Assembly: GCA_937120495.1 (NCBI GenBank)
Contig: CAKZJW010000003.1
Span: 1-64,000 of the forward strand
Reading direction: 5' to 3'
DNA: 64,000 nucleotides
Source of the DNA: an uncultured Oligoflexia bacterium
GTDB lineage: Bacteria > Bdellovibrionota > Bacteriovoracia > Bacteriovoracales > Bacteriovoracaceae
Positions 1-8,482 of the stretch are shown here, piece after piece (within the stretch, counting starts at the first letter, position 1; each line of letters starts with the position of its first letter). The notes under the pieces were generated by a model, which searched no databases, was not told the origin of the DNA, and saw nothing but the letters and a program-made list of their open reading frames with translations. The position numbers and the translations under genes were made by a program.

Positions 1-233
1 TTTCTAAAACGAAATCCAACTGTTGACCAAAAATCAGCATTTTTCTCAGCTGCATCAAGAGCACTTTGTATTCGTTTTTTAGGAAGGACAAAGCCAGGAA
101 TAAAGCCGTGCAGATTCGTCTTGATGATAAATTCATCAAATCCATTTCTCCACAAGACGTTGATAATCTCTCTAAACCTAGAGACATTTTTGATCGTCTT
201 TGTGATTCCAATTCCTGTTTTTACAATATCCAT
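1..233 (-). CDS. UbiB/AarF (ABC1)-family kinase-like protein, N-terminal fragment
   Basis: Reading the minus strand from an ATG at 233 gives 77 uninterrupted codons to the window edge, starting MDIVKTGIGITKTIKNVSRF. The sequence, with RFREIINVLWRNGFDEFI and later AEKNADFWSTVGFRFR, looks like the N-terminal helical region of ABC1/UbiB-family atypical kinases, which act in ubiquinone biosynthesis or lipid metabolism at the inner membrane. The kinase core lies outside the window, so no catalytic residue can be checked. The gene is divergent from the secreted-protein gene starting at 331. The family call rests on the N-terminus only. Confidence 0.6.
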   Translation of the reverse strand, partial: MDIVKTGIGITKTIKNVSRFREIINVLWRNGFDEFIIKTNLHGFIPGFVLPKKRIQSALDAAEKNADFWSTVGFRFR

Positions 234-330
234 ATATATTACCTAATGTATTAATTTTACAAGACAAGCAATATAAAACAACTAAGTGCAAAAATTGCAT
301 ATCACGCGATTTCGGAATAAAATAAAGTCT

Positions 331-831
331 ATGTTAAAAATTGGTTTCATATTTATATTAAATTTAATTGCACTCACCACTTTTGCGGCTGAGACCTGCA
401 GTAGAGTTGCTATCATTAACTACCAAGAGGTTTTAGTAGATGCCGGTTCAAATAAAAAAGGTGAAGGTCTAAGATATTATCTTGAGAAAGATGCTCAATC
501 AAAAGAACTCCTAGATGAGTACCAAGAGAAAAATAAACCCACAATCTGGGGTGCTGCAACAAGCACCGTAGGTAGTTTAATGATTCTCACTGGACTTACG
601 CAAACAAGTAAGGCCAGTAACTCACAGAACAAAAATACTCTGATTTTTGGAGGGGGAATCCTTGTTGCTATTAGCTACTTAACTTCAAAAACTATCCAGT
701 ATAACAATGAAAATCTTCTCAAAAATGCCGTTGATCAATACAATAAGAGAAATCTACCTAGGATTTACTTCTCTCCCAACCAAGAAGATGGTAAGCTGGG
801 CTTTGGTTTAGGTGTCTCAAGGGAATTCTGA
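331..831 (+). CDS. Secreted or membrane-attached hypothetical protein
   Basis: No family is recognised. The ATG at 331 was chosen because it begins a typical signal peptide (MLKIGFIFILNLIALTTFAA, cleavage near AETCS); an in-frame GTG at 286 would put 15 polar residues before it. The mature part has a charged helical stretch (EKDAQSKELLDEYQEKNK), two hydrophobic glycine-rich segments (TIWGAATSTVGSLMILTGL and TLIFGGGILVAISYL) and a tail ending GLGVSREF. The two hydrophobic segments could be membrane helices. The stop is followed directly by the ATG of the Cys-rich gene, so the two are probably co-translated, upstream of greA and recG. A single Cys follows the cleavage site but there is no lipobox. 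Confidence 0.7.
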   Translation: MLKIGFIFILNLIALTTFAAETCSRVAIINYQEVLVDAGSNKKGEGLRYYLEKDAQSKELLDEYQEKNKPTIWGAATSTVGSLMILTGLTQTSKASNSQNKNTLIFGGGILVAISYLTSKTIQYNNENLLKNAVDQYNKRNLPRIYFSPNQEDGKLGFGLGVSREF

Positions 832-1122
832 ATGAGTGTTAAATGCTTTAAATGTAATGAAGCTTTAATTTTGGAAGCTGGAAAAGATGCAAATAGATAT
901 GAAAATTGCACAAAATGCAATGCAAGTATCAGGTGCTGTATGATGTGCCAATTTTATGATACTTCTTCATATAATGAATGCAGAGAGCCTACTGCTGATA
1001 GAATAACAGATAAAGAAAAAGCTAATTTTTGTGATTTTTTTAAAGTTTCAGGTGGGGGAAATTCCTATACTGATCACAAAACAGAGGCATTAAGTGCAGC
1101 AGATGCATTATTTAAAAAATAA
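832..1122 (+). CDS. Small Cys-rich putative zinc-binding protein
   Basis: A 96-residue protein with nine cysteines: pairs C5/C8 and C26/C29 look like zinc-ribbon knuckles, followed by CCMMC (35-39), C50 in NECREPTADRITDKEKANFC, and C67. The second half, with the pattern CxFYD...NxCxEPxADRIxDKExANFCxFF, matches a conserved hypothetical family I recall from delta-group bacteria, always short and of unknown function. No signal peptide, so probably cytosolic. It starts at the base after the upstream stop codon and lies 11 bases before greA. Metal binding is inferred from cysteine spacing only. Confidence 0.8.
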   Translation: MSVKCFKCNEALILEAGKDANRYENCTKCNASIRCCMMCQFYDTSSYNECREPTADRITDKEKANFCDFFKVSGGGNSYTDHKTEALSAADALFKK

Positions 1123-1133
1123 GAGGTAAAAAT

Positions 1134-1604
1134 ATGTCTACACCAATGACTGTATATGGAAAAAATTTAATTGATACTGAACTCGATGCACTCGTAAAGA
1201 ATGACCGTGAGGAAATTAAAGTTGCCATCGCTGAAGCACGTGCACATGGAGACTTAAAAGAAAATGCTGAGTATCATGCCGCCAAAGAAAAGCAAGGCCA
1301 TATTGAGGGAAGAATTGCTGAACTTCAAGGAATGCTTGCAAGTGCCCAAGTGGTAGATCCAACACAGGCAACTACGGAAAAAATTGTTTTTGGTGCGACT
1401 GTTACAGTCCTACATGTAGAAAATGATGAATCCGTTACTTTTCAAATCGTTGGTGAAAATGAAGCGATGACTTCGAATGAAAAAATTTCTTATAGTAGCC
1501 CTCTTGGAAAGTCACTTATCGGAAAAGAAGAAGGTGATGAAGTAATAGTAAAAGCCCCAAAGGGTAATATTGAATATGAAGTCGAAAGCGTCGAGTACAA
1601 ATAA
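1134..1604 (+). CDS. greA: Transcription elongation factor GreA
   Basis: GreA rescues backtracked RNA polymerase by inserting its coiled coil into the secondary channel and stimulating transcript cleavage. The 156-residue length is normal. The N-terminal coiled coil carries the acidic tip region EARAHGDLKENAEYHAAKE (about residues 34-52), characteristic of GreA, followed by GRIAELQGML; the C-terminal FKBP-like domain includes SYSSPLGKSLIGKEEGDEV. A good ribosome-binding site, GAGGT, precedes the ATG. recG begins inside its last codons, suggesting translational coupling. Confidence 0.97.
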   Translation: MSTPMTVYGKNLIDTELDALVKNDREEIKVAIAEARAHGDLKENAEYHAAKEKQGHIEGRIAELQGMLASAQVVDPTQATTEKIVFGATVTVLHVENDESVTFQIVGENEAMTSNEKISYSSPLGKSLIGKEEGDEVIVKAPKGNIEYEVESVEYK

Positions 1605-3669
1605 TTTATCTTGGAACTCTGGGCTTCAACACCTAAGCACAAACCCTAAAAAACCAACAAAAAGCATTCAAAAGCTAATGGATGCAAATATTTGTTCAAT
1701 CAAAGATCTCGTTTGGATTCTTCCTTTAAGAATCAATGTTTTGCCAAAGCTTCAAGAATTTTCAAAGATTAAAATTTCTGAATACTTCAAAGGAAGAGCA
1801 ACTGTTATCAATATTGATCTAAAGCCTTCTTTTGGTAAACGAGGTAAAAATAAAGTTCAGCTTTATAATATAACTGCTTCTGTTAAGGATACTTTCAGTA
1901 ACGGATATCTGAATCTAAAGTGGTTCAACGCCTACCCTAATATAAAAAAACAACTCGAACAAATTGATGAATTTGAATTTCTAGGCTCTGTCACAGAGTA
2001 TAATTCGGCCCCACAAATAATAAATCCAACACTCAATCCAAAAAGCGAAGAAGATCTACTTAAAGAATATCCGACAATAAATGGAGTCACCGGTAATAAC
2101 TTAAAAAAGATAATTGAAAAAGTCCCTAAGTATATTTGGGAAACACCTTTGTATTATTTTTCAGAGGATTTAGCTTGTGAATTAAAAACACAGAACTTAA
2201 ATGAAATTCTTCAAACAATGCATGGCTTTGGTGATTACAGTAAAAAACTACAGGCTAAGGCTAAGGAACACCTTATCTACTTTGAGTTTATTAGAGACCA
2301 ACTTAAAGTTACGGCCAGAAAAATGGCCATAAAAAATGTAGAAGCGCAGAAATTTAAAATAACAAAGAAATCACTTAAAAATTTTATCCGCTCTTTCCCC
2401 TATAAGCTCACAGATGATCAAAATACAGTTATTGATCACCTACTTGATGATTTTAATTCTGGTCATCCAATGATGAGAATCGTTCAAGGGGACGTTGGGT
2501 GTGGGAAAACAACGATTTCACAAGTTGCCGCATTAATCATCTTAGAAAATAACGCTCAGGTTGCCTTAATGTGTCCAACTGAGGCACTTGCGACTCAACA
2601 TTATAATTCATTTAAAGAATTATTTTCAAATAAGTACAAGGTTCATTACCTTCTTGGGAGTATGAAGTCGAAAGAAAAAAAAGAGACACTTTCTCAATTA
2701 GAAAACGGAGAGATTGATATTATTATTGGTACTCACTCATTATTTCAATCAAGCGTCATATTCAAAAATTTAAAACTTGCAATCATTGATGAACAACATA
2801 AGTTTGGAGTTGAACAAAGACTTAAACTTATGTCTAAAGGAAATGCAACTCACACTCTTTTAATGAGTGCGACTCCAATACCGCGAACACTGCAACTTGC
2901 ACAATACGGTGATTTAGATATTTCAACTATCAAAACAATTCCTCCTGGAAGAAAAGGAACAAAAACTCGAATAGTAAGGCAAGATAATTACGAAAAATAT
3001 CTATCTTTTATAATGACACGAGTAAAGTTAGGCGAACAAGTTTATATTGTGGTTCCTGCTATTACAGAATCGGAGACACTAGACATTAAAAATGTTGAGG
3101 AACTATCTTTAAAATATAAACAATACTTTCCCAATCTTGCTGTTTCCTCACTTCACGGACAGTTAAAACCGCAGGATAAACACAGTGTAATGCAAGAGTT
3201 TGAAAAAGGTAATATCGACATTCTTATTTCAACATCAGTTATCGAGGTAGGTATAAATGTTTTAAACTCAACAGTTATGAGTATTTATAATCCTGAAAGA
3301 TTTGGACTTAGCTCTCTTCATCAACTAAGAGGACGTGTTGGAAGAGGAGAAAAACCTGGTTTTTGCTTTTTAATTCCAGATAATAAATTATCATTTGAAG
3401 CGCTAAATCGATTAAAAGTAATAGAGAAAAGCAATGATGGCTTTGAGATTGCTGAGGCTGATCTTAAAAATAGAGGTGAAGGTGATTTATTTGGAACAGA
3501 TCAATCTGGAAACCTTTCAAGCTTTAAAGTTGCAAGTATTTTTGAAAACTTTGATCTTTTTCAAAAATCTCAAGCTGATGTTACCAGAGTAAAAGAAAAC
3601 AAACCTGAGCTATTCAATCCGCTAATAGAAGAATTAATAAAAGATAAGAAAATTTCGACCACTATATAA
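1576..3669 (+). CDS. recG: ATP-dependent DNA helicase RecG
   Basis: RecG regresses stalled replication forks and branch-migrates recombination intermediates. An N-terminal OB/wedge region (about residues 55-160) precedes the superfamily 2 helicase core: Walker A GDVGCGKTT, motif II DEQH, motif III SATPIPRTL, later STSVIEVGINV and QLRGRVGRG. About 697 residues is close to the usual length. The start is uncertain: ATG at 1576 is used, but an in-frame TTG at 1570 has better spacing (6 bases) from AAGGG at 1559-1563. Either start overlaps the 3' end of greA in another frame. The FHA and hydrolase genes follow. Confidence 0.95.
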   Translation: MKSKASSTNNLSWNSGLQHLSTNPKKPTKSIQKLMDANICSIKDLVWILPLRINVLPKLQEFSKIKISEYFKGRATVINIDLKPSFGKRGKNKVQLYNITASVKDTFSNGYLNLKWFNAYPNIKKQLEQIDEFEFLGSVTEYNSAPQIINPTLNPKSEEDLLKEYPTINGVTGNNLKKIIEKVPKYIWETPLYYFSEDLACELKTQNLNEILQTMHGFGDYSKKLQAKAKEHLIYFEFIRDQLKVTARKMAIKNVEAQKFKITKKSLKNFIRSFPYKLTDDQNTVIDHLLDDFNSGHPMMRIVQGDVGCGKTTISQVAALIILENNAQVALMCPTEALATQHYNSFKELFSNKYKVHYLLGSMKSKEKKETLSQLENGEIDIIIGTHSLFQSSVIFKNLKLAIIDEQHKFGVEQRLKLMSKGNATHTLLMSATPIPRTLQLAQYGDLDISTIKTIPPGRKGTKTRIVRQDNYEKYLSFIMTRVKLGEQVYIVVPAITESETLDIKNVEELSLKYKQYFPNLAVSSLHGQLKPQDKHSVMQEFEKGNIDILISTSVIEVGINVLNSTVMSIYNPERFGLSSLHQLRGRVGRGEKPGFCFLIPDNKLSFEALNRLKVIEKSNDGFEIAEADLKNRGEGDLFGTDQSGNLSSFKVASIFENFDLFQKSQADVTRVKENKPELFNPLIEELIKDKKISTTI

Positions 3670-3696
3670 CTTCCTTTTAAAAGGTTAAAATAGACT

Positions 3697-4113
3697 ATGA
3701 TTCAAATCAGCGTCAAAGATACTTTTGATAAAAACTATATAGGACAATACTCTATCCATAAAAACCTGATTTATATCGGTATAGATAAAGGTTGTGATGT
3801 ATGTTTAGAAGATACAGGTATTCAGAGTAACCATATATTCATTGAAATTGTTGAGAAGTCAAAATTACTTTGTCACCTTGGTAAAAGTACTGACTTTATT
3901 CTCGTTAATTCTAAACGCACAACTGGTCATAAGTTTTTAAAAGTCGGTGACACCATCAAGATTGGAGATAATTCTCTTTTAACTATTGATGCCTTTTTAT
4001 TTCAGGAAAATCTGAAGTATAAGGATATGTTAAACACAAAAACTGAGGCCATATTAGAAACAGACAAGGATTTAGTTCAAATAATGAAAGCCATGCAACA
4101 CATATCACTATGA
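3697..4113 (+). CDS. FHA-domain protein
   Basis: A 138-residue protein that is almost entirely one forkhead-associated domain, a fold that normally binds phosphothreonine peptides. The core is visible as IYIGIDKGCDVCLEDTGIQS (26-44), then NHIFIEI, and an NSKRT turn followed by KVGDTIKIG. The Arg that usually follows the first Gly (GR) is Ile29 here, while Ser44 and His46 of the SxxH element remain, so phosphopeptide binding may be altered or lost. A short helical tail (about 110-138) follows. The stop overlaps the hydrolase start by 4 bases (ATGA), implying coupling. Partner unknown. Confidence 0.8.
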   Translation: MIQISVKDTFDKNYIGQYSIHKNLIYIGIDKGCDVCLEDTGIQSNHIFIEIVEKSKLLCHLGKSTDFILVNSKRTTGHKFLKVGDTIKIGDNSLLTIDAFLFQENLKYKDMLNTKTEAILETDKDLVQIMKAMQHISL

Positions 4114-4988
4114 AAAGTTTTACTAATTATTTTAAAACATTTGATGGTGAACAAATATTTTATTCAACTAACTTTGAGGTTTCTGAACAGGAGCTTTATG
4201 ATAATGTTATCGTATTCAACTATGGCTTAGTGTGCAGTAACCATCATTGGTCAAAGCAATTAGATTTTTTCGATCAGCTCGGCTATAAGATTCTAATTCA
4301 TGATTATCGCGGACATTACCAATCAAGCGGAAAAGATAATGTTAAATCTATAACCTTTGAAAATATCTCGAGAGATATTTATGGGCTCCTAACCCATCTT
4401 AATATTCAGTCTCCAGTTATGATTGGGCACAGTATGGGTGTTAATATTTGTTTAGAGTTTGCAAAAATGTATCCAGACTTTGCTAAGAAATTAATTTTAA
4501 TATCAGGAACAGCAATGCCTGTTTATAATATAATGTTTGATTCAAATGTCGTTGATCAAGTTCAACCTCTGCTTAAAAACCTGTTAAAACTTTATCCAAA
4601 AGCTTTTGAAACTTTTTGGAAGTATAGCGGATGGAACCCTATCGTAAGAAAAATTATTCATCTTGGTGGATTTAACTTCAAAGAAGTTTCAAACGAATTC
4701 ATTGAAATCTATTTAAATAAAGTTGGTAAGTTGGGACCGGAGATTTTTTTTCAACTTTTAGATCAAATGCAAAAACACCACATCCTTGCAAACTTAGACA
4801 TGATAAAAATTCCTGTTCTAATTATTGGTGGTGATAAAGATAAGGTTATTCCAAATTATTTACAAAGAATGCTTGCCGATACTCTTGAACATTCGCAATT
4901 ATATGTCTCTAGAAACGGTAGTCATGTTCCGCAGGTAGATTTTCCATTTTTTATAAATGAAAGAATAGATATATTCCTTAGAGCTTAA
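4110..4988 (+). CDS. Alpha/beta-hydrolase fold protein
   Basis: Serine hydrolase of the alpha/beta superfamily, 292 residues, no signal peptide. Visible are the oxyanion-hole region VFNYGLVCSNHHW, the strand and loop ILIHDYRGHYQSSG, the nucleophile elbow GHSMG with Ser108, a late Asp region IIGGDKDKVIP, and the catalytic His (about 272) in GSHVP. A lid insertion sits between about 135 and 215. Substrate cannot be told; carboxylesterase, lipase or haloperoxidase-like activities are all possible. It is coupled to the FHA gene by a 4-base overlap and its stop overlaps the stop of the convergent RelA/SpoT-like gene. Confidence 0.88.
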   Translation: MKSFTNYFKTFDGEQIFYSTNFEVSEQELYDNVIVFNYGLVCSNHHWSKQLDFFDQLGYKILIHDYRGHYQSSGKDNVKSITFENISRDIYGLLTHLNIQSPVMIGHSMGVNICLEFAKMYPDFAKKLILISGTAMPVYNIMFDSNVVDQVQPLLKNLLKLYPKAFETFWKYSGWNPIVRKIIHLGGFNFKEVSNEFIEIYLNKVGKLGPEIFFQLLDQMQKHHILANLDMIKIPVLIIGGDKDKVIPNYLQRMLADTLEHSQLYVSRNGSHVPQVDFPFFINERIDIFLRA

Positions 4989-6217
4989 TCAACTTTAATT
5001 TCTTTTAGATCTATCAGAGGCTTAAACAGCCTTTTCATGGCAGATATTAACTGTGATTTTTTATATTCTTGATGAGAGGCTTCTCCGTCTGTGTTGCTCT
5101 CATGACTTTCCATATCCGTAATTTGAACTTCATATGGGTAAAAGAATCTTACATCTTGGGCTATTGAGCTTAAATCAAGAGATAATATCTTTTTAGAAAG
5201 ATCACTCGATTCTTGTTTAGCAAGATCTTTAATATCACTAAACTGTTTTATTACTGGAGATCTATATTTAATCAACTGCCTGCAAGTGAAATGAATTGCT
5301 TTGTATTCTTCAGATGAATGCTCATTACTTTCAGATTTATTTTTTTCAATGACACTCTTTAAAGCAATTTCTTCTAATTTTTCAGCGAGATCTTCTTGTG
5401 AAATATCAGGGTCCGCACTTTCTAGGAATTTTTTATGTTCTGTCTTTAAAATGTCTAGATCAAAGAGTGAATTTTGAGAACGACTTGGTTTAATATTATT
5501 TGCGATTATTAAATAATTCTGAACAAGAAAATCAATGACTCTTAAAACATCAACTTTGTTTTTTGTAACAAGTCGTATTCCTATTCTATCAAATAACTCT
5601 TCTGCTACATTTTCTTTTTTATGCAGAAGTTTAATAATTATACTCTCTCTAGATTTTTTTGATTTAGTTTCGAATTCTAAAAGAGGAATTCTTAAACTCT
5701 TATCATCAGATTCAATATATAGTTCTTCAGAATCTCTATGGATAAATCTGTAAAAGCGATCAAAGATTTGCGTTTGTATTGTAGTAAAGTATCTATAACG
5801 AAGATCTTTATCAGTATGTAGAATCGTGTGCATTACTTTAAGAATAATTCCGGCCCAGATTGAAGATTCTTTATCTTCAAGAATATCTGATTTTTTCGTA
5901 GCAATCAAAAAGAGATCAGAGATATCTGTTACGGAATAAAAAACAGTTGGGATTTTTACATCCAAACCTTCTTCGTTGCCTTCTTTTAAGAAGTATCTCT
6001 TTATAAATTGAATTGCCTCTTGGAAGTTACCAAATAGTTCAGCAGCCTGAACAGGGTCATTAATATCAAAGCCATAGCCTTCTAAAAATTTTTCAGCATC
6101 CGACTTTTGAGTAAATGACGATAGGTAATTTTTTGCATCAATTGAAGACTTACCACCGATGATAATATCAAAAGTCTCCCAATTGAATTTATAAGTTTTA
6201 TTCAAGTTTATTTCCAA
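4985..6217 (-). CDS. RelA/SpoT-like nucleotidyltransferase-domain protein (divergent)
   Basis: The central and C-terminal parts carry, in the right order, elements of the RelA/SpoT pppGpp-synthetase fold: KKSRESIIIKLLHKK (187-201), DRIGIRLV (210-217; cf. the DxxGIR motif with its metal-binding Asp), EYKAIHFT (304-311; cf. GYxSIH) and YEVQITD (362-368; cf. EIQIRT with the catalytic Glu). The N-terminal ~180 residues are helical and lack an HD hydrolase motif; there are no TGS or ACT domains, so it is not a classical Rel. It may be a stand-alone alarmone synthetase, or a relative using another substrate. A linker (240-305) is longer than in small alarmone synthetases. Single gene, divergent from pgpA. 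Confidence 0.65.
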   Translation of the reverse strand: MEINLNKTYKFNWETFDIIIGGKSSIDAKNYLSSFTQKSDAEKFLEGYGFDINDPVQAAELFGNFQEAIQFIKRYFLKEGNEEGLDVKIPTVFYSVTDISDLFLIATKKSDILEDKESSIWAGIILKVMHTILHTDKDLRYRYFTTIQTQIFDRFYRFIHRDSEELYIESDDKSLRIPLLEFETKSKKSRESIIIKLLHKKENVAEELFDRIGIRLVTKNKVDVLRVIDFLVQNYLIIANNIKPSRSQNSLFDLDILKTEHKKFLESADPDISQEDLAEKLEEIALKSVIEKNKSESNEHSSEEYKAIHFTCRQLIKYRSPVIKQFSDIKDLAKQESSDLSKKILSLDLSSIAQDVRFFYPYEVQITDMESHESNTDGEASHQEYKKSQLISAMKRLFKPLIDLKEIKVD

Positions 6218-6261
6218 TATTTAAATTTGCAATTCAACGAGCCAAAGTTATCCTATCTCTA

Positions 6262-6747
6262 ATGAAAAAACAAAAGAATACTCTTATAGACACTCTTGCT
6301 CTTACCTTCTTATCCTTCTTTGGTACTGGCTATTCACCTAAAGCCCCTGGGACAGTTGGAAGCCTCGCAACAATTCCATTAATATTACTCTTATCCTGGC
6401 TTGATATTAGCAGGTTAAGCCTAATCATATTAACTTTTGTGCTGACGATTGCTTCTTGCTTTGTAGCTGAATATATTCAACAAAAAAGAAAAGTTCATGA
6501 TCCAGGTTGGATTGTTATAGATGAAGTTATTGGTATGTTAGTTACTTGGATTTTTGTTTTTCCAAGCACTCAATCACTAGATCTTATACTTGTTTTTGGA
6601 ATTTTTAGATTTTTTGACATAATTAAATTTTGGCCAGCAACATACTTTGACAAAAAGGTTTCGCATGGCAGCGGAACCATTCTAGATGATGTCATCAGTG
6701 GAGTTTATGCAGGTTTAGCAATCTTGATAGTAAAAAATTTCCTTTGA
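6262..6747 (+). CDS. pgpA: Phosphatidylglycerophosphatase A
   Basis: PgpA dephosphorylates phosphatidylglycerophosphate to phosphatidylglycerol in the inner membrane. The 161-residue protein has the family signature GYSPKAPGTVGSLATIP near the N-terminus, the acidic motif VIDEVIGMLVTW, and FDIIKFWPA followed by GTILDDVISGVYAG, with four hydrophobic helices. The length is typical. No strong ribosome-binding site is seen before the ATG. A perfect palindrome begins just after the stop, and recA follows 120 bases later. Confidence 0.93.
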   Translation: MKKQKNTLIDTLALTFLSFFGTGYSPKAPGTVGSLATIPLILLLSWLDISRLSLIILTFVLTIASCFVAEYIQQKRKVHDPGWIVIDEVIGMLVTWIFVFPSTQSLDLILVFGIFRFFDIIKFWPATYFDKKVSHGSGTILDDVISGVYAGLAILIVKNFL

Positions 6748-6771
6748 TAATTTAATTGATCAATTAAATTA
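6748..6771. repeat. 24-base perfect palindrome between pgpA and recA
   Basis: Two 12-base arms, TAATTTAATTGA and TCAATTAAATTA, meet without a spacer directly after the pgpA stop codon and about 96 bases before the recA ATG. With no loop and no following T-run it is a poor intrinsic terminator; a dimeric repressor operator in front of recA is possible. No TTACN3GTAA box, the LexA site reported for Bdellovibrio, is seen between 6748 and 6867. Confidence 0.6.
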
Positions 6772-6867
6772 GGTATTTACTTAATCCGTATTTTTTCCGT
6801 AAATTGCTTGGCTATTTCAAAGTTCAATGTTAACTTTATTTTATACACAATTAATTCAGGGGGAAAA

Positions 6868-7983
6868 ATGGCACTTAACACTACAAGCGAAGCAAACAAG
6901 AAAAAAGCACTAGATCTTGCTCTTTCGACGATCGAAAAGCAATTTGGAAAAGGTGCAATCATGAAGTTGGATGGAAAACCAACAGAGAAAATTCCAGCAA
7001 TTTCAACTGGAGCTCTTGGGATTGACCTAGCACTTGGTGTAGGTGGAATTCCTCAAGGTAGAATCGTTGAAATCTACGGGCCAGAAGCTTCAGGTAAAAC
7101 AACTCTAACACTTCACATTGCAGCTGAATGTCAAAAAGAGGGCGGAACGGTAGCATTTGTAGATGCTGAACATGCACTTGATACAGGTTATGCAGCAAAT
7201 CTTGGTGTTGATATTCCAAATACACTTATTTCACAACCAGATAGTGGTGAACAAGCATTAGAGATTGCAGATATGCTTGTAAGAAGTGGCGCTGTTAATC
7301 TTCTAATTGTTGATTCTGTTGCGGCACTTACTCCAAGAGCTGAGCTAGAAGGAAATATGGGAGATTCACATATGGGTCTTCAGGCAAGACTAATGTCTCA
7401 AGCATTAAGAAAGCTAACAGGTTCAATCTCTAGATCAAACTGTACGGTAATATTTATTAATCAATTAAGAATGAAAATCGGTGTTATGTTCGGTAATCCT
7501 GAAACAACAACTGGTGGTAACGCTCTAAAATTTTATTCTTCAGTAAGAATGGATATTAGAAGAATTGGAGCAATTAAAGACTCTGAAAATGTTATTGGAA
7601 ATAGAACAAGAATCAAAGTTGTAAAAAACAAAGTAGCACCTCCATTTAGAGAAATTGAATTTGATATTATGTACGGTTCAGGTATTTCAAAAGAAGGTGA
7701 CGTTCTTGATCTTGCAGTAAAAGAGAAAGTCGTTGAAAAAGCTGGTGCTTGGTATTCATACAATAATGCAAAAATTGGTCAAGGTCGTGAGAACTCTAAG
7801 AGATACCTATCTGACAATCCAGAAATAATGGATGAGATCAAAACAAAAGTTCTTGCAAAGTATGGTCTTGCAACTGATCCAGATGCAATGAATGCTGTAA
7901 ACATGGAAACAGGGGAACTTTCTGAAGAAGAAACAATGACTGAAGCTCCAAAGAAAACAAAAAAATCAAAAAAATTGCAATAA
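6868..7983 (+). CDS. recA: Recombinase RecA
   Basis: RecA forms filaments on single-stranded DNA, drives strand exchange and activates LexA self-cleavage. The start at 6868 is fixed by AGGGGG just upstream and by [19 protein letters not shown], matching normal RecA N-termini; 371 residues. Walker [10 protein letters not shown] is at 71-79, Walker [13 protein letters not shown] and the L2 region [21 protein letters not shown] are intact, and the tail is acidic then lysine-rich ([12 protein letters not shown]). A strong intrinsic terminator follows and recX lies beyond it. Confidence 0.99.
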   Translation: MALNTTSEANKKKALDLALSTIEKQFGKGAIMKLDGKPTEKIPAISTGALGIDLALGVGGIPQGRIVEIYGPEASGKTTLTLHIAAECQKEGGTVAFVDAEHALDTGYAANLGVDIPNTLISQPDSGEQALEIADMLVRSGAVNLLIVDSVAALTPRAELEGNMGDSHMGLQARLMSQALRKLTGSISRSNCTVIFINQLRMKIGVMFGNPETTTGGNALKFYSSVRMDIRRIGAIKDSENVIGNRTRIKVVKNKVAPPFREIEFDIMYGSGISKEGDVLDLAVKEKVVEKAGAWYSYNNAKIGQGRENSKRYLSDNPEIMDEIKTKVLAKYGLATDPDAMNAVNMETGELSEEETMTEAPKKTKKSKKLQ

Positions 7984-7998
7984 AAATTAAGTAAACTG

Positions 7999-8028
7999 AA
8001 AGGGGAGAAATGTTATCTCCCCTTTTTT
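7999..8028 (+). terminator. Intrinsic terminator of recA
   Basis: Stem AAAGGGGAGA (7999-8008) pairs with TCTCCCCTTT (8016-8025) around a 7-base loop, with the T-run continuing to 8028. The recX ATG is only 9 bases downstream, so recX expression would depend on read-through. Confidence 0.9.
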
Positions 8029-8036
8029 GTATAAAA

Positions 8037-8480
8037 ATGACAAAAACAGCTCTAGAACATTCAGTTAGACTACTAAGCAAAAAAGACTACTCTAGTTTAA
8101 CACTACAGAAAAAACTCCACGACAAAGGATTTCATGAAGATGAAATACTTCTCGCTCTAAAAACTCTACGAGATAAAAACTACCTAAATAATCAAAGATA
8201 CAAAGAAGATAAAATTTCAAGTTTTATACAGAGATATTATGGAAATAAATACATCCATCAAAAGCTTGATTTTGAAAACCTAGAAGTTAATGATGAAGAA
8301 ATTGATAATATTCGAGATGAACTCCAGTTAAGTAGCTCAAAGGTAATTGAAATAATTATAAAAAAGAAAAATATTCAATTCAAATCAATCGAAGCTGAAA
8401 AAAAGAAAAACAAAATTTTTACCTATCTTCTTTCAAGAGGTTTTGATTTTTATACAATAGAAACTATCTATCAGGATTAA
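8037..8480 (+). CDS. recX: Regulatory protein RecX
   Basis: RecX caps and inhibits RecA filaments. The 147-residue helical protein shows the repeated three-helix pattern of the family: ALEHSVRLLSKKDYSSLTLQKKL, then DEILLALKTLRDKNYLNNQRYKED, and a C-terminal repeat ending LLSRGFDFYTIETI. The ATG at 8037 fits family N-termini; an in-frame ATG at 8010 would lie inside the recA terminator hairpin. No clear ribosome-binding site is present. It follows recA as in many bacteria and lies two bases before ung. Confidence 0.88.
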   Translation: MTKTALEHSVRLLSKKDYSSLTLQKKLHDKGFHEDEILLALKTLRDKNYLNNQRYKEDKISSFIQRYYGNKYIHQKLDFENLEVNDEEIDNIRDELQLSSSKVIEIIIKKKNIQFKSIEAEKKKNKIFTYLLSRGFDFYTIETIYQD

Positions 8481-8482
8481 AA

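Noticed and set aside
66..254. Plus-strand open frame of 62 codons at the left edge
   Set aside because: It is antisense to the UbiB-like N-terminus on the minus strand, which has family-like sequence; the plus frame does not.
3673..3684. Palindrome CCTTTTAAAAGG between recG and the FHA gene
   Set aside because: Short, AT-rich, without T-run or loop; most likely chance or part of a ribosome-binding region.
6959..7225. Minus-strand 88-codon frame within recA
   Set aside because: Leu/Gln-rich low-complexity translation antisense to a highly conserved gene.
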